Source: Kallotenue papyrolyticum (GTDB taxonomy: Bacteria > Chloroflexota > Chloroflexia > Chloroflexales > Kallotenuaceae). From it: a stretch of 64,000 bases of DNA. The translations under genes and the position numbers were made by a program. Positions 26,822-35,895 of this stretch are shown in pieces. The stretch lies in contig NZ_JAGA01000002.1 in assembly GCF_000526415.1 (NCBI RefSeq), positions 2,100,001-2,164,000 on the forward strand. Direction: 5' to 3'. The notes under the pieces are model-generated. The model ran no database searches. It had not been told where the DNA came from and worked only from the letters and a program-made list of their open reading frames with translations. Every line of letters begins with the position of its first letter. The stretch's first letter is position 1.

Positions 26822-27771
26822 CAGTATCCTCGTTGCTGATCGACGACGTTGAGCAGCGGCTCGCCCGCGGCGAAGCGCCGCACATTCTCCACGAACAGCG
26901 CTTCCCAGCGGTAGGGCGGCTGCTCGAGGCTGCGCCCGACATGCGGCGTGAGCAGCACGCGCGCTTCGGCCCAGATCGGATGGTCGGGCGGGGGCGGTTC
27001 GTCGGCCAGCACATCCAGCGCCGCACCGGCTAGCCGGTCGCTCGCCAGCGCATGGAGCAGCGCCGATTCGTCCAGCGTAGCGCCGCGTCCGATGTTGATC
27101 AGCCAGGCGTGCGCCGGCAGCGCGGCCAGCTCCTCGGCGCCGACCAGCCGGTAGGTGTCGGGGGTCAGCGGCAGCGCCAGGATCAGCAGGTCGGTGTGCG
27201 GCAGCGCGGCGCGCCAGCTGGCCGGTCCCCAGATCAGAAAGCCGTCGGCGTCGGGGGCGGGCGGTCCCTGATGGCTGCGCCGCACGCCGGCGACGGTCAT
27301 GCCCAATGCGCGCAGGCGGCGCGCAATGGCCCGTCCAACGCCGCCCCAGCCCAGGATCAGCGCGCGCCGGCCTGCCAGCGTCGCCAGCGGCATGCGTTCC
27401 CAACGCCGCTGCTGTTGCCGATCGCGTGCCAGGTGCAGCCCGCGCGCCAGCGCCAACGCCAGCGCCAGACAGTGCTCGGCCAGTTCGTCGTCGTACACGC
27501 CGCGCGCGTTGGTCAGCACCACTTCGCGCAGCTGCTCGCCGGCGCGCAGGATCAGGTCCATGCCCATCGAGTTGGACTGCATCCAGCGCAGCCGACGGGC
27601 GTAGGGCAGCGCCTGGAGAAAATAGCGGTTGCCCAGCACCGCGTCGGCCTCCGCGATCAACTGTTGCGCCTCGGCCTCGGAGCGGGCCACCAGCAGCGTC
27701 GCGCCGGGCGCGGCTGCCGTCAGCGCAGCGCGATGCTGCGCCGATGGTTCGTACATCAACAGGAGCCGCAT
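26821..27771 (-). CDS. D-isomer-specific 2-hydroxyacid dehydrogenase
   Basis: A 316-residue NAD(P)-dependent dehydrogenase. The Rossmann dinucleotide motif is 'GWGGVGRAIARRL' near residue 135. The catalytic Arg is in 'INIGRGATLDE', the Glu in 'DVLADEPPPPDH' and the His in 'LLTPHVGRS'. It interconverts a 2-oxoacid and a D-2-hydroxyacid; the substrate is not predictable. With the HpcH-type aldolase upstream, a route from aldol product or oxoacid to hydroxyacid is plausible. The ATG used is 11 bases after the aldolase stop; an earlier in-frame ATG would overlap that gene. Confidence 0.88.
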   Translation of the reverse strand: MRLLLMYEPSAQHRAALTAAAPGATLLVARSEAEAQQLIAEADAVLGNRYFLQALPYARRLRWMQSNSMGMDLILRAGEQLREVVLTNARGVYDDELAEHCLALALALARGLHLARDRQQQRRWERMPLATLAGRRALILGWGGVGRAIARRLRALGMTVAGVRRSHQGPPAPDADGFLIWGPASWRAALPHTDLLILALPLTPDTYRLVGAEELAALPAHAWLINIGRGATLDESALLHALASDRLAGAALDVLADEPPPPDHPIWAEARVLLTPHVGRSLEQPPYRWEALFVENVRRFAAGEPLLNVVDQQRGY

Positions 27772-27782
27772 GGCCGCGTTCT

Positions 27783-28664
27783 TCAGGCGTGGCGCTCGCG
27801 CGCCGGCAGATGGCCGCGCCAAGCGCGGATCGCCGCCAGCAGCCGGGCATGATCCTCGGCCACGGCCGCGGGTGGACGCTGCCAGGCGCCCTCCAGCGCG
27901 GCGCGGATGCGGGCGATCTCAACGTTCAGATCGCGCCCGGCGGTGTCGGCGCAGAACGAACGCCGCAGAAAGGTGAAGCGGCAGTCGAGCCGCGCCAGCT
28001 CGCCCATCAGCAGCCGGCAGGGAATGGGCCGGCCACCCTCCGGTACGGTCAGGCCGCCGAAGCCGAAGGGCACGCTGAAGTGGCGGCGGATGCGCGCGAC
28101 GGTCCCATCGGCAATCGCGGTGAAGATGTTGGGCGTGCCCCGCGCCAGCGCCAGATCGTTCAGGCCGACATAGACGCGCGCCAGCGGCAACTGCGCCAGC
28201 GCCGGCAGATGGCGCAGCGCTTCGATGGTTTCCACCAGGATGCCCAGCCGGCAGCGTCCGTTGATCAGCACCAGCGCGCGCTCGACCTCGCGTGGATGGC
28301 GTACCATCGGCAGCAGCAGCTCGTCGGCGCCCGCGCCGATGGCCGCCTCGATCTCGTCGGCGGTGGTGAGGCCGAAGCCGTTGATGCGACACAGCACCGG
28401 CGCGCTGGTGCAGGCGCGCACACGCTCCAGATCGGCCAGCGTGTGGTAGTTGATCTGCGTATCGGCGCCCGCCTGGCGCGTCGCCTTGCCTAGGTGCTCC
28501 CAGTCAACGATGATGCCGTTCACGCCGGCGCTAACGGCACGCCGAATCAACGCCGGGTCGGTGGCGAAGAGCAATAGCTCGAACGCAGCCGCCTCTGCCG
28601 CGGCGGGAGGGGTGCCGGCCTCCCGCGCCGGTCGGCTGCCGAGCACACGACCTACCTCGATCAT
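27783..28664 (-). CDS. HpcH/HpaI-CitE family aldolase/lyase
   Basis: A 293-residue TIM-barrel aldolase-like protein. 'GIIVDWEHLGKATRQAGADT' near residue 50 is the family signature. 'CRINGFG' near 93 holds the catalytic Arg. 'ILVETIEALR' (about 142) and 'VYVGLNDLALARG' (about 165) supply the metal-binding Glu and Asp. The family cleaves or forms C-C bonds next to 2-oxoacids. It heads the operon aldolase, dehydrogenase, GT2, membrane glycosyltransferase. A sigma70-like promoter and a Fur-box-like site lie upstream, so iron or metal control is possible. Confidence 0.85.
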   Translation of the reverse strand: MIEVGRVLGSRPAREAGTPPAAAEAAAFELLLFATDPALIRRAVSAGVNGIIVDWEHLGKATRQAGADTQINYHTLADLERVRACTSAPVLCRINGFGLTTADEIEAAIGAGADELLLPMVRHPREVERALVLINGRCRLGILVETIEALRHLPALAQLPLARVYVGLNDLALARGTPNIFTAIADGTVARIRRHFSVPFGFGGLTVPEGGRPIPCRLLMGELARLDCRFTFLRRSFCADTAGRDLNVEIARIRAALEGAWQRPPAAVAEDHARLLAAIRAWRGHLPARERHA

Positions 28665-28718
28665 GGATCTGCCTCGCTTGTAGCCGACCGGTCCGTCGGC
28701 AATGCTTGGGCCGTTGAC

Positions 28719-28747
28719 AGCCTACCGCGAGTGTCAAAAATTGTCAA
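28719..28747 (-). promoter_or_regulatory. Predicted promoter of the aldolase-glycosyltransferase operon
   Basis: Minus-strand TTGACA (28747-28742) and TAGGCT (28724-28719) with a 17-base spacer, about 55 bases from the aldolase start. The -35 is consensus and the -10 moderate. Confidence 0.5.
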
Positions 28748-28785
28748 GAGGATCGGTTGATGATTTTGCCATTAAATCGCACTAA

Positions 28786-28804
28786 GATAATGAGAATTAT
28801 AATC
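28786..28804. promoter_or_regulatory. Fur-box-like site
   Basis: The 19-mer GATAATGAGAATTATAATC matches 16 of 19 positions of the classical Fur box. It sits in a short A+T-rich patch, 39 bases upstream of the -35 of the minus-strand aldolase operon and 127 bases before the plus-strand gene at 28932. Either could be the target. Confidence 0.6.
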
Positions 28805-28931
28805 AATAATGTTTACAGGATCGTGATGGTCAGCCGGCGTGGCGCACGTCGGCGCCGATGCACGTCTTTTGGCGGATGCCGCGCAGCCGGCCAGCGGCTA
28901 GCATGGGTCCATCTCGCGGGAGGTGAGGTAT

Positions 28932-29840
28932 ATGCGTGGCGTCCTACACGTAGTGATCGGCTTGGGGCTGCTGATGGTGGTGGGGTTGCCGGCGCTGCCG
29001 GCGCGTGCGCACGCGTCGATGCTGTGTTTCCCAGACGTGCCCAGCATCGAAAGCTGTATCTCGGATCGGTTTCTCGATTTCTGGTGGGAGAACGGCGGTC
29101 TGCCGGTGTTCGGCTATCCGCTCACGCCGGTGTTTCAGCAGCAAACGCCGGAGGGTACCTTTGAGGTGCAGTATTTTGAGCGTCAGCGCTTCGAATATCA
29201 CCCCGAACAAGCACCGCCCTTCGATGTGCAGCTTGGCCGCCTGGGTGATGAGTTGCTGCGCAAACAGGGCCGCGCCTGGCCGGATGAGCCGGTCCAACCC
29301 AGCGTGCCGCCTGGTTGCGAGCGCTTTGTGATCACCCGGCAGGTAGTCTGTCCCCCGTTTCTGAGCTACTGGTATGCGCACGGGCTGGCGAGCCTGCGCG
29401 GGCATACGCGCTTCGGCAAAGCGCTGCATCTGTGGGGATTGCCGCTGACCCAGCCGCGTCAGGAGCGTAATCCCGATGGCGATCAGGTCGAGACGCAATG
29501 GTTCGAACGCGCGCGCTATGAGTACCATCCCGCGCTGCCGCCGCAGCACCGCATCTTGCTGGGACGTCTCGGCGCCGAGGCGCTCAACGGTGTGGCTGCG
29601 ACGATCGGCGGATCGCTCCACAGCTACGATCCGGCGGCACGGGTGATCCGCATTGCTTCGGCTCGCGACAGCAGCATCACTACCGTATACTACGACACCG
29701 CGACCGTGATCCGCTGCTCGGATGACGGATCGTTGCCGGCTGACATCTTCACGCGCCCCAACCTCAAGCTGTCGGCGAGCGGTCGCTTCGGCTTCCCATT
29801 CGGGTTGCGCGCCGAGAGCATAACGATCCTGTGCCGCTGA
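28932..29840 (+). CDS. Secreted protein with two 'YFERxRFEYHPE' repeats
   Basis: A 302-residue secreted protein. A signal peptide ('VVIGLGLLMVVGLPALPARA') is followed by two homologous units of about 100 residues. Each unit has 'FWWENGGLPVFGYPLT' or 'YWYAHGLASLRGH..LWGLPLT', then 'VQYFERQRFEYHPE' or 'TQWFERARYEYHPA', then 'LGRLGDELL' or 'LGRLGAEAL'. Four Cys residues pair as one near the start of each unit plus two later. This repeat is common in secreted Chloroflexota proteins but has no assigned function. A C-terminal ~70-residue beta-rich region is unassigned. GGGAGGTGAGG precedes the ATG. Confidence 0.8.
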   Translation: MRGVLHVVIGLGLLMVVGLPALPARAHASMLCFPDVPSIESCISDRFLDFWWENGGLPVFGYPLTPVFQQQTPEGTFEVQYFERQRFEYHPEQAPPFDVQLGRLGDELLRKQGRAWPDEPVQPSVPPGCERFVITRQVVCPPFLSYWYAHGLASLRGHTRFGKALHLWGLPLTQPRQERNPDGDQVETQWFERARYEYHPALPPQHRILLGRLGAEALNGVAATIGGSLHSYDPAARVIRIASARDSSITTVYYDTATVIRCSDDGSLPADIFTRPNLKLSASGRFGFPFGLRAESITILCR

Positions 29841-29966
29841 TCAGCGTTGCGCCGGCACTGTCTGGGCCCTGGCCGACCAAGGCTGATCATCCAAAGGGTG
29901 TGGCTGCCTGCGGGAACGACGCGCCGATCGGCAACGTCCTAGCGCTATGAGTGTAAGGAGTCTGCC

Positions 29967-30563
29967 ATGTCATACGCGCAGCGCGCTGCCTTGATCGTGG
30001 TGTTGATCGTGGGGACGTTGGTGGTGTCCGCGCCGCGGGTGGTGTACGCCTGCTCGTGCGTTGCACCCGGCACGCCGCAGCAGGAGCTGGCGCAGGCGGA
30101 TGCGGTCTTTGGCGGCACGGTGACGGCGATCGAAGCAGGTGGTCGGACGGCCTTCGCTGAGGCCCGGCGCGTGCACTTCGCCGTCGCGCGCGTTTGGAAA
30201 GGCGCGCTGACCGAACAGGCGACGGTGCTGACCGCGGCCAGCAGCGCGAGCTGCGGCTATGAGTTTCAGCCCGGCGGCGAATACCTGGTCTATGCGCGGC
30301 TGGCGGAGGGCCAGTTGCAGGTCAGCCTGTGCAGTCGCACGCAGCCGACGGCCAATGCGGGCGCGGACCTGGCTGCCCTGGGGGCTGGACAGCCACCCGT
30401 TCCGGCGCCGGCAGCCGCGCCATCGCCTCCGGCCACCTCCGACGCCGGTGTTGCCCCGATGCCCGGCGCGCTGCTGCTGTGGGGCGTCCTCGCCCTGCTC
30501 GTGCTGGCGCTGGTCGTGGCGACGATCGTGCTGGCGCGCCGCCCGCGCACCATGCGGCGCTGA
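29967..30563 (+). CDS. TIMP/NTR-like anchored extracellular protein
   Basis: A 198-residue protein. Its signal peptide ends just before 'ACSCVAPG', so mature Cys residues lie at the very N-terminus as in TIMP/netrin-like domains. 'ADAVFGGTVTAI', 'VARVWKGAL', 'SASCGYEFQPGGEYLVYA' and 'SLCSRTQPT' follow the pattern of bacterial proteins annotated as tissue inhibitor of metalloproteinase-like. An Ala/Pro linker leads to a C-terminal membrane helix and a basic tail ('RRPRTMRR'). Whether it inhibits proteases is unknown, but two secreted gluzincins are encoded in this window. Confidence 0.75.
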   Translation: MSYAQRAALIVVLIVGTLVVSAPRVVYACSCVAPGTPQQELAQADAVFGGTVTAIEAGGRTAFAEARRVHFAVARVWKGALTEQATVLTAASSASCGYEFQPGGEYLVYARLAEGQLQVSLCSRTQPTANAGADLAALGAGQPPVPAPAAAPSPPATSDAGVAPMPGALLLWGVLALLVLALVVATIVLARRPRTMRR

Positions 30564-30605
30564 GCATCCCCGCCGGAGAGGCGCAGCGCCGTGCCTCCCG
30601 CGGGA

Positions 30606-31469
30606 TTAAGCGACATGTTCTGCGTAGCGCAGCACGCCGGCGTCGGCGGGATCCGGCACAGCAGGTGCCGTCCAGGCGCGCGCTGCGCCATGCAGGCTAT
30701 GGGGAATGCACAGCGGCAGACCGGTGCGCGGATCGGGGATGACATCGGCCTCGACGCCGAAGACCTCGCGCAGCATCGCCGGCGTGACCACGGCCTGGGG
30801 TGGCCCTTCGGCAACGACACGGCCCGCGGCCATGGCAACCAGGTGATCGGCATAGCGCGCGGCGTGGTTGAGATCGTGCACCACCATTACCACGGTGCGG
30901 CCTTCGCGGCGGTTGAGCTCGTGGAGCAGCTGCAGCACCTCAAGCTGGTGAGCCATGTCCAAAAACGTGGTGGGCTCGTCCAGCAGCAGCACCGCCGTGT
31001 TTTGCGCCAGGGTCATGGCGATCCAGGCGCGCTGGCGCTGGCCGCCAGAGAGCGCGTCCACTGGCCGGTCGGCCAGCGCCAGCATGTTGGTGATCGCCAG
31101 GGCGCGCTGCGTCAGCTCCTCGTCCTCGTGCGACCATTGCTGGAACCAGCGCTGGTGCGGATAGCGTCCCTGCGCCACCAGCTCGCGCACGGTCAGCCCT
31201 TCCGGCGCCTGCGGGCTTTGCGGCAAAATGCCGAGCTGTTTGGCGACGGCTTTGGTGGGCAACCTGGCGATCGCCACGCCGTCGAGGTACACCGCACCAC
31301 CACGCGGCCTGAGCAGGCGCGCCAGGCCGCGTAGCAGGGTTGATTTACCGCAGCCGTTGGGTCCCACCAGCGCGGTGATCTGTCCGGATGGCAGGCTAAC
31401 GTGCAGCCCCTCGATGATCATCGTGTGGTCATAGCCCAGCGTCAGATCGATCGCCCGCAGTTCGCTCAT
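30606..31469 (-). CDS. Iron-siderophore ABC transporter ATPase (FecE/FhuC-like)
   Basis: A 287-residue ABC ATPase. Walker A is 'GPNGCGKST' (about 38), the Q-loop region '[19 protein letters not shown]', the signature '[13 protein letters not shown]' (about 142), Walker B '[12 protein letters not shown]' and the switch His in 'VVHDLNH'. The sequence between Q-loop and signature is typical of the FecE/FhuC siderophore importers. It energises the two FecCD-type permeases encoded upstream. The start is the ATG with GGAGG 7 bases upstream; a TTG directly before it is less likely. Last gene of the operon. Confidence 0.93.
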   Translation of the reverse strand: MSELRAIDLTLGYDHTMIIEGLHVSLPSGQITALVGPNGCGKSTLLRGLARLLRPRGGAVYLDGVAIARLPTKAVAKQLGILPQSPQAPEGLTVRELVAQGRYPHQRWFQQWSHEDEELTQRALAITNMLALADRPVDALSGGQRQRAWIAMTLAQNTAVLLLDEPTTFLDMAHQLEVLQLLHELNRREGRTVVMVVHDLNHAARYADHLVAMAAGRVVAEGPPQAVVTPAMLREVFGVEADVIPDPRTGLPLCIPHSLHGAARAWTAPAVPDPADAGVLRYAEHVA

Positions 31470-31485
31470 CAAGCTTCCTCCGTCG

Positions 31486-32538
31486 CTACGCTCGTCCTCG
31501 GTACAAGACCCAGGCGAAGAATGGTGCGCCCACGGCGGCGATCACCACGCCGCACGGGAGTTCGACCGGTGCAAACAGGGTGCGCCCCACCAGGTCGGCG
31601 GCCACCACGATCAGCGCACCGGTGAGCGCCGCCACCGGCAAGAGCCCTTCATGGGTGGGGCCAACCAGGCGCCGCGCGATGTGCGGCGCCATCAAGCCGA
31701 CGAAACCGATCGTGCCCGCTACCGTCACCGCCGCAGCGGCCAGGGCAATGCTGGTGAGCAGCAGCAGGCCCCGATCCAGCGTGATGTGGCTGCCCAGGCC
31801 ACGCGCCACCTCCTCGCCCAAATGCAGCGCATTGAGGCGGCGCGCCAGCAGCCAGGCCAGGGGCAGCAACATGGCCAGCCACGGCGCGATCGCGCGCACG
31901 TCGCTCCAGGAACGCGCATAGACGCTGCCGGTCAGCCAGACCAGCGCGCGCTGCACCTGCGTGATCTCGCCAAAGGTGATCATCAGGCTGGTGAGCGCTT
32001 CCAGCACCGAGGCCAGACCGATGCCGACCAGGATCAGCCGCATGGGTGAGTCGCCGTGGCGCCAGGCGAAGAGGTAGATCAGCAACGCCACGCTCAGCGC
32101 GCCGGCCAGCGCCGCGAAGGGGAGGGTGACGATCGAGCTGTCCGGCAGCAGCACGATCAGCGTCACCGCACCAAAGCCGGCGCCGGCGGTCACGCCGGTG
32201 ATTTCGGGCGAGGCCAGCGGGTTGCGTGTCAGGCCCTGCATGATCGCCCCCGAAACCGCTAGGGCCATGCCGACCAGCGCGGCGATCAGCGTGCGCGGTA
32301 GGCGCAAGGCATGGACCACAAAGGTGTAATCGGCATTGTCAGTCGGCAGGCCCAGCACGGTGCGCAGCACATCCAGCGGCGCGATCGGGTATTCGCCCGT
32401 GCCGATGCTCCAGACCATCAGCGCGCCGGTGAGCAGCAGCAGGGCCAGGGCGACACACGGCACGCGCCGGTCGAGGCGCATGGACAGCGCGAGGCCGCGG
32501 GGGCGCAGCACGATCCAGGGATGGCGTGCCGCTCTCAT
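31486..32538 (-). CDS. FecCD-family iron-siderophore permease (second)
   Basis: A 350-residue permease of the BtuC/FecCD family with about ten membrane helices. '[19 protein letters not shown]' near residue 105 and '[19 protein letters not shown]' near 280 are family hallmarks; the latter includes the loop that docks with the ATPase. It forms the membrane channel with the permease upstream. Its ATG overlaps the upstream stop (ATGA). Extra in-frame sequence upstream lies inside the preceding gene and was excluded. Confidence 0.92.
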   Translation of the reverse strand: MRAARHPWIVLRPRGLALSMRLDRRVPCVALALLLLTGALMVWSIGTGEYPIAPLDVLRTVLGLPTDNADYTFVVHALRLPRTLIAALVGMALAVSGAIMQGLTRNPLASPEITGVTAGAGFGAVTLIVLLPDSSIVTLPFAALAGALSVALLIYLFAWRHGDSPMRLILVGIGLASVLEALTSLMITFGEITQVQRALVWLTGSVYARSWSDVRAIAPWLAMLLPLAWLLARRLNALHLGEEVARGLGSHITLDRGLLLLTSIALAAAAVTVAGTIGFVGLMAPHIARRLVGPTHEGLLPVAALTGALIVVAADLVGRTLFAPVELPCGVVIAAVGAPFFAWVLYRGRA

Positions 32539-33566
32539 CGCCGCACCCTCCAGCGTACCAGATAGACGAAGAACGGCCCGCCGATCAGCGCGGTCATCAC
32601 CCCGACCGGTAGCTCGGTCGGGCGCAGGACTAGACGCGCCGCGATGTCGGCGAGCACCAGAAAGATCGCGCCGCTCAGCGCCGCGTAGGGCAGGATCCAG
32701 CGATAATCCATGCCGACAAAGAAACGCACCACGTGGGGAATGACCAGCCCGACAAAGCCGATCGGTCCGGCCACGGCCACGGCGCTGCCGGCCAGCAACA
32801 CCACCAGCAGCGCCGCGAATGCCTTGATCCAAGCGGTGCGCTGCCCCAGGCCGGTCGCCACCTCGTCGCCCAGCGCTAGCGTGGTGATCTGGCGACCGAG
32901 CAGCACCGCGCCGCTCAGGCCAACGGCCAGATAGGGTAATACCTGCACCAGCAGGGCCAGATCGCGTCCGGCGATCGAGCCCGCCAGCCAGAAGCGCACC
33001 TCATCCAGCGTGCGTTGGTTGAAGAGCAGGATGCCAGTGGTGATCGACGACAGAAAGGCCGTCACCGCTGCCCCGGCGATGGTCAGTTTCAGCGGTGTCG
33101 GCCCATCGCGGCCGAAGGAGCCCAGCCCATACACCACCAGCGCCGTCAGGCCGGCACCGGCAAAGGCGCACAGGGCATAGGCGCGCAGCGAAGCGATGTT
33201 GAACAGAAAGACGGCGGCAACCACGGCCAGCGCCGCGCCGGTGTTGATCCCCAACACGCCCGGATCGGCCAGCGGGTTGCGCGTCAGGCCCTGCATGATC
33301 GCCCCAGCCACGCTGAGCGCCGCGCCGACCAGCGCGCCGATGATTGCGCGCGGGACGCGCAGGGTGCGAATGATCAAATGATCGGTCGAGCCGTCAAAGG
33401 CGGTGAGCGCGCGCCACACCGTGGCGGCGTCGATCTCGGCGGCGCCAAAGGCGACACTCGCCAGCAACGCCAGCGCCAGCACGCCGCCCGCAAGCGGCAG
33501 GCCGAGCCATAGCCAGGGGCGACGCCGGCGGTGCGTGCGCTGCGTATGGAGCAGTCCCGCCGTCAC
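32535..33566 (-). CDS. FecCD-family iron-siderophore permease (first)
   Basis: A 343-residue paralogue of the following permease. It has '[19 protein letters not shown]' near residue 90 and '[19 protein letters not shown]' near 265. About ten helices are expected. Two different permeases usually form the heterodimeric channel of siderophore importers. The start is GTG, overlapping the stop of the binding-protein gene (GTGA), consistent with translational coupling. Confidence 0.92.
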   Translation of the reverse strand: MTAGLLHTQRTHRRRRPWLWLGLPLAGGVLALALLASVAFGAAEIDAATVWRALTAFDGSTDHLIIRTLRVPRAIIGALVGAALSVAGAIMQGLTRNPLADPGVLGINTGAALAVVAAVFLFNIASLRAYALCAFAGAGLTALVVYGLGSFGRDGPTPLKLTIAGAAVTAFLSSITTGILLFNQRTLDEVRFWLAGSIAGRDLALLVQVLPYLAVGLSGAVLLGRQITTLALGDEVATGLGQRTAWIKAFAALLVVLLAGSAVAVAGPIGFVGLVIPHVVRFFVGMDYRWILPYAALSGAIFLVLADIAARLVLRPTELPVGVMTALIGGPFFVYLVRWRVRR

Positions 33567-34648
33567 CGCCGAGCCTCCTCACGCGGCGCGGCATGGGTTG
33601 CCCCCGCAGCGGCGCGCTCCAACGCGGCAGCGATCTGTGGGGTCAGTTCATCCAGCACCAACGGCAAGCTCAGGACGCTGCTGAAGACCAGCGCCGGACC
33701 GACCAGACCGTCGTTGCCGGAGCTATCCAGCACGATCGCGCGTCCCTCGCGCGCGACGTCGAGCTGCTGGTAGATCGGGTTGTTCTCGATCGCAGCGCGT
33801 TCCGCTGCGCTGGAGATGGTCCAGATCAGCACGTCGGTATCCAGCAGATCGAGCCGCTCACCGCTGAGTGTGCCGTAGAACTGATCGCCGGCAAGCTGGG
33901 CCAGCTCCGCGGGCAACTGCAGCCCCAGCGCGCTCAGCACGCGTTGGCGCTCGTGCTGCGGCCCCGACACGAGGACCTGCCCATCGCTGGACGGCATGGC
34001 GATCGCCACCGTTGCATCGGCGAAGTTCGGATGTTGTGCGCGGACCTGGGCAAAGCGCTGTTCGAGTGCGGTGACCAGTTCGCGCGCGCGCGCTTCGGCG
34101 CCCAGCGCGCGTCCGATCACCAACGTCTGCTCCTGCCAGGGCATGCCGAAATCGACATACTCTGCCGACTGCGCGAGCGTGGGCGCGATCGCCGCGAGCG
34201 TCGCGTATTCGTCGGCGGTGATGCCCGCCGACACGGCCACGATCAGATCGGGGCGCAGCGCAGCGATCTGTTCGAAGTTCAGTTCGCCGAAGGGCATGTT
34301 CAGCACCTGGGGCTGTGGCCCGTTCAGCGTATCCTGCGCCCAAGGCCAGACCTGCTGCGTCTGAGGGCCAAACCAGTAGCGCACGGCGAGCGGCGTCACC
34401 CCCAGGGCCAGCAACGCATCTTGGTCGTTGTAGCCCAGCGCGACGACCCGCTGCGGCGGCGCGGGGATGGTCGTGCTCCCGAACTTGTGGGCGATCGTCA
34501 CCGGAAAGGCCGCGGCGGCGGCGCCGGTGGCAGTTGGTGTGGACTGGCGAGCCGTCGGTGACGGAGCAACTGTGTGCGCGGCAGGCGCGCCACAGGCGGC
34601 AAGGATGATCACCGCCAGCAGTAGCGCACCCGGCCAGCTACTCTTCAT
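33563..34648 (-). CDS. Iron-siderophore binding lipoprotein (FecB/FepB-like), copy 1
   Basis: A 361-residue lipoprotein. The signal '[11 protein letters not shown]' ends in a lipobox Cys, which fixes the start at the ATG with AGGAG upstream. A Thr/Pro linker follows. The periplasmic-binding fold of class III has '[19 protein letters not shown]' near residue 65, '[18 protein letters not shown]' near 125 and '[17 protein letters not shown]' near 175. It captures Fe-siderophore (or haem-like) ligand outside the membrane and delivers it to the permeases. Its start overlaps the FhuF-like gene by 11 bases. Confidence 0.92.
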   Translation of the reverse strand: MKSSWPGALLLAVIILAACGAPAAHTVAPSPTARQSTPTATGAAAAAFPVTIAHKFGSTTIPAPPQRVVALGYNDQDALLALGVTPLAVRYWFGPQTQQVWPWAQDTLNGPQPQVLNMPFGELNFEQIAALRPDLIVAVSAGITADEYATLAAIAPTLAQSAEYVDFGMPWQEQTLVIGRALGAEARARELVTALEQRFAQVRAQHPNFADATVAIAMPSSDGQVLVSGPQHERQRVLSALGLQLPAELAQLAGDQFYGTLSGERLDLLDTDVLIWTISSAAERAAIENNPIYQQLDVAREGRAIVLDSSGNDGLVGPALVFSSVLSLPLVLDELTPQIAAALERAAAGATHAAPREEARR

Positions 34649-35513
34649 GCTTGTTCTCCTGTGTGCTTGTGATCGATGCCCGTAGCCGCTGCTCGCGCTC
34701 TTGGGCAGGCAGCAGCGCACAGGTGCTGCAGTGCTGCCCGCCCGGTAGGCGATAGTATAGGCAGCAGCCGCCGCGCTTGCGAAAGGTGTGGCGTTGTCCG
34801 CCAACATCGAGTGTGATATACGCGGTGCGGCTGGCCTGCATGGGCGAGCCCGCCGCGCCGACAAAGGCGCGGCCTTCAACGCAGGCCCGCTCCTCCGCGC
34901 CAATGCGCTGCCCGATCCACAGAAAGAGCGCGGCACAATCGTCGGCCACCAGGTTCCACTGCGCGCGGCGGCTGAAGCCGGTGTGGCGGTGGACCGCCTC
35001 GATCAGCGGAGCCATGTGCGCTTCGATGCGGCGCCGTAGCCAGGCGCGCAGCTGCACTGTATCGTGCAACACGGTAGCCTCGGCAGCGCCGGCGGCGGGA
35101 TCGTCTGGCAACACGGCCATGCGGCTACTCAGTAGGCCGATTTCGAACAGACCGCCTTCGTCGGGGGAACGCAGGCGCACGACGACATTGTCCGGATCAA
35201 GGTCGGGCACGCGTTTTTCCGTCAGATAGGCAGCAATCGCCGCGGCCGGCAGAAACCAGGCATAGCTGTTGATCAGGAAGGCGGCGACAACGTGCCGGTA
35301 GCGCGTCGTGGGCTGCCAGTCGGGCACGCGGTAGGTGGCGGCGATGTGCGCCAGGGCGTCGTCCAGGCGCCGGCGATCGCTGATCCAGTCCCGCGCGGCC
35401 ATCCAGCCGTCGGTCGGGCGCTCGATCAGTGGCGCACCCAACGTCGGCGCCAGCCGCTCCAGCCGGGCCAGGGTTGCCGTGAGCGCTATGTCTGCTGCGG
35501 CGTCAGCGATCAT
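34638..35513 (-). CDS. FhuF-like [2Fe-2S] siderophore-iron reductase
   Basis: A 291-residue protein. The C-terminus carries the FhuF cluster motif Cys-Cys-x10-Cys-x2-Cys ('[18 protein letters not shown]', about 252-270), which binds a [2Fe-2S] centre. The N-terminal ~200 residues resemble IucA/FhuF-type folds ('[19 protein letters not shown]'). FhuF proteins reduce ferric iron in imported siderophores to release it in the cytoplasm, which fits its place between binding proteins and permeases. The start ATG follows GGGGAG. It ends inside the next gene's first codons. Confidence 0.88.
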   Translation of the reverse strand: MIADAAADIALTATLARLERLAPTLGAPLIERPTDGWMAARDWISDRRRLDDALAHIAATYRVPDWQPTTRYRHVVAAFLINSYAWFLPAAAIAAYLTEKRVPDLDPDNVVVRLRSPDEGGLFEIGLLSSRMAVLPDDPAAGAAEATVLHDTVQLRAWLRRRIEAHMAPLIEAVHRHTGFSRRAQWNLVADDCAALFLWIGQRIGAEERACVEGRAFVGAAGSPMQASRTAYITLDVGGQRHTFRKRGGCCLYYRLPGGQHCSTCALLPAQEREQRLRASITSTQENKHEE

Positions 35514-35563
35514 GGTGCTCTCCCCATCCGGAGCAACGCCAGGGCCGGCGCTTAGCAGTGTGC

Positions 35564-35875
35564 TCAGCACGAGGCCGCACCAGGGTGCTCCTCGCTCGGC
35601 GCCTGCCAGTTCAGCGTCAGCGGCTCGCGGAAGGCAAAACGCAGCAGATGGCGGCCGACGATCTCCTTGAGCTGCTCCAAGGCGGCCGGGTCGTCGGCCT
35701 GCAGGTAGAGGTGGAGCGTCTGCTCATCAGCCGACAGCGCGCATCTGCCGCTTGCGAACTGCACCTGGCCCTGGTGCTCGTCGCACGCGGCCGGGACCTT
35801 GTGCGCAAAGTGCCGACACAGTTGGCGCAGATACTGCTGCGCGCGTTCGGTGGTGATCTGGGCGATAGCCTCCAT
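35564..35875 (-). CDS. DUF2218 protein
   Basis: A 103-residue single-domain DUF2218 protein. Typical residues are 'TERAQQYLRQLCRHFAHKV', 'ADEQTLHLYLQ' and C-terminal 'HLLRFAFREPLTLNWQ'. The family commonly sits beside siderophore reductase or iron-uptake genes; no biochemical role is established. AGGAGGAGG precedes the ATG. It lies 20 bases after the second binding-protein gene and 50 before the FhuF-like gene, inside the same operon. Confidence 0.9.
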   Translation of the reverse strand: MEAIAQITTERAQQYLRQLCRHFAHKVPAACDEHQGQVQFASGRCALSADEQTLHLYLQADDPAALEQLKEIVGRHLLRFAFREPLTLNWQAPSEEHPGAASC

Positions 35876-35895
35876 ATCCTCCTCCTGCCCTTGTC

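Noticed and set aside
26821-27922. A 632-residue glycosyltransferase starting at 27922
   Set aside because: The upstream part is Arg/Ala-rich sequence antiphase to the dehydrogenase gene. The family-like protein begins at the ATG at 26821 that overlaps the dehydrogenase stop.
31486-32832. Longer form of the second FecCD permease starting at 32832
   Set aside because: The extra residues lie inside the first permease gene in another frame and lack hydrophobic character. The ATGA overlap at 32538 is the natural start.
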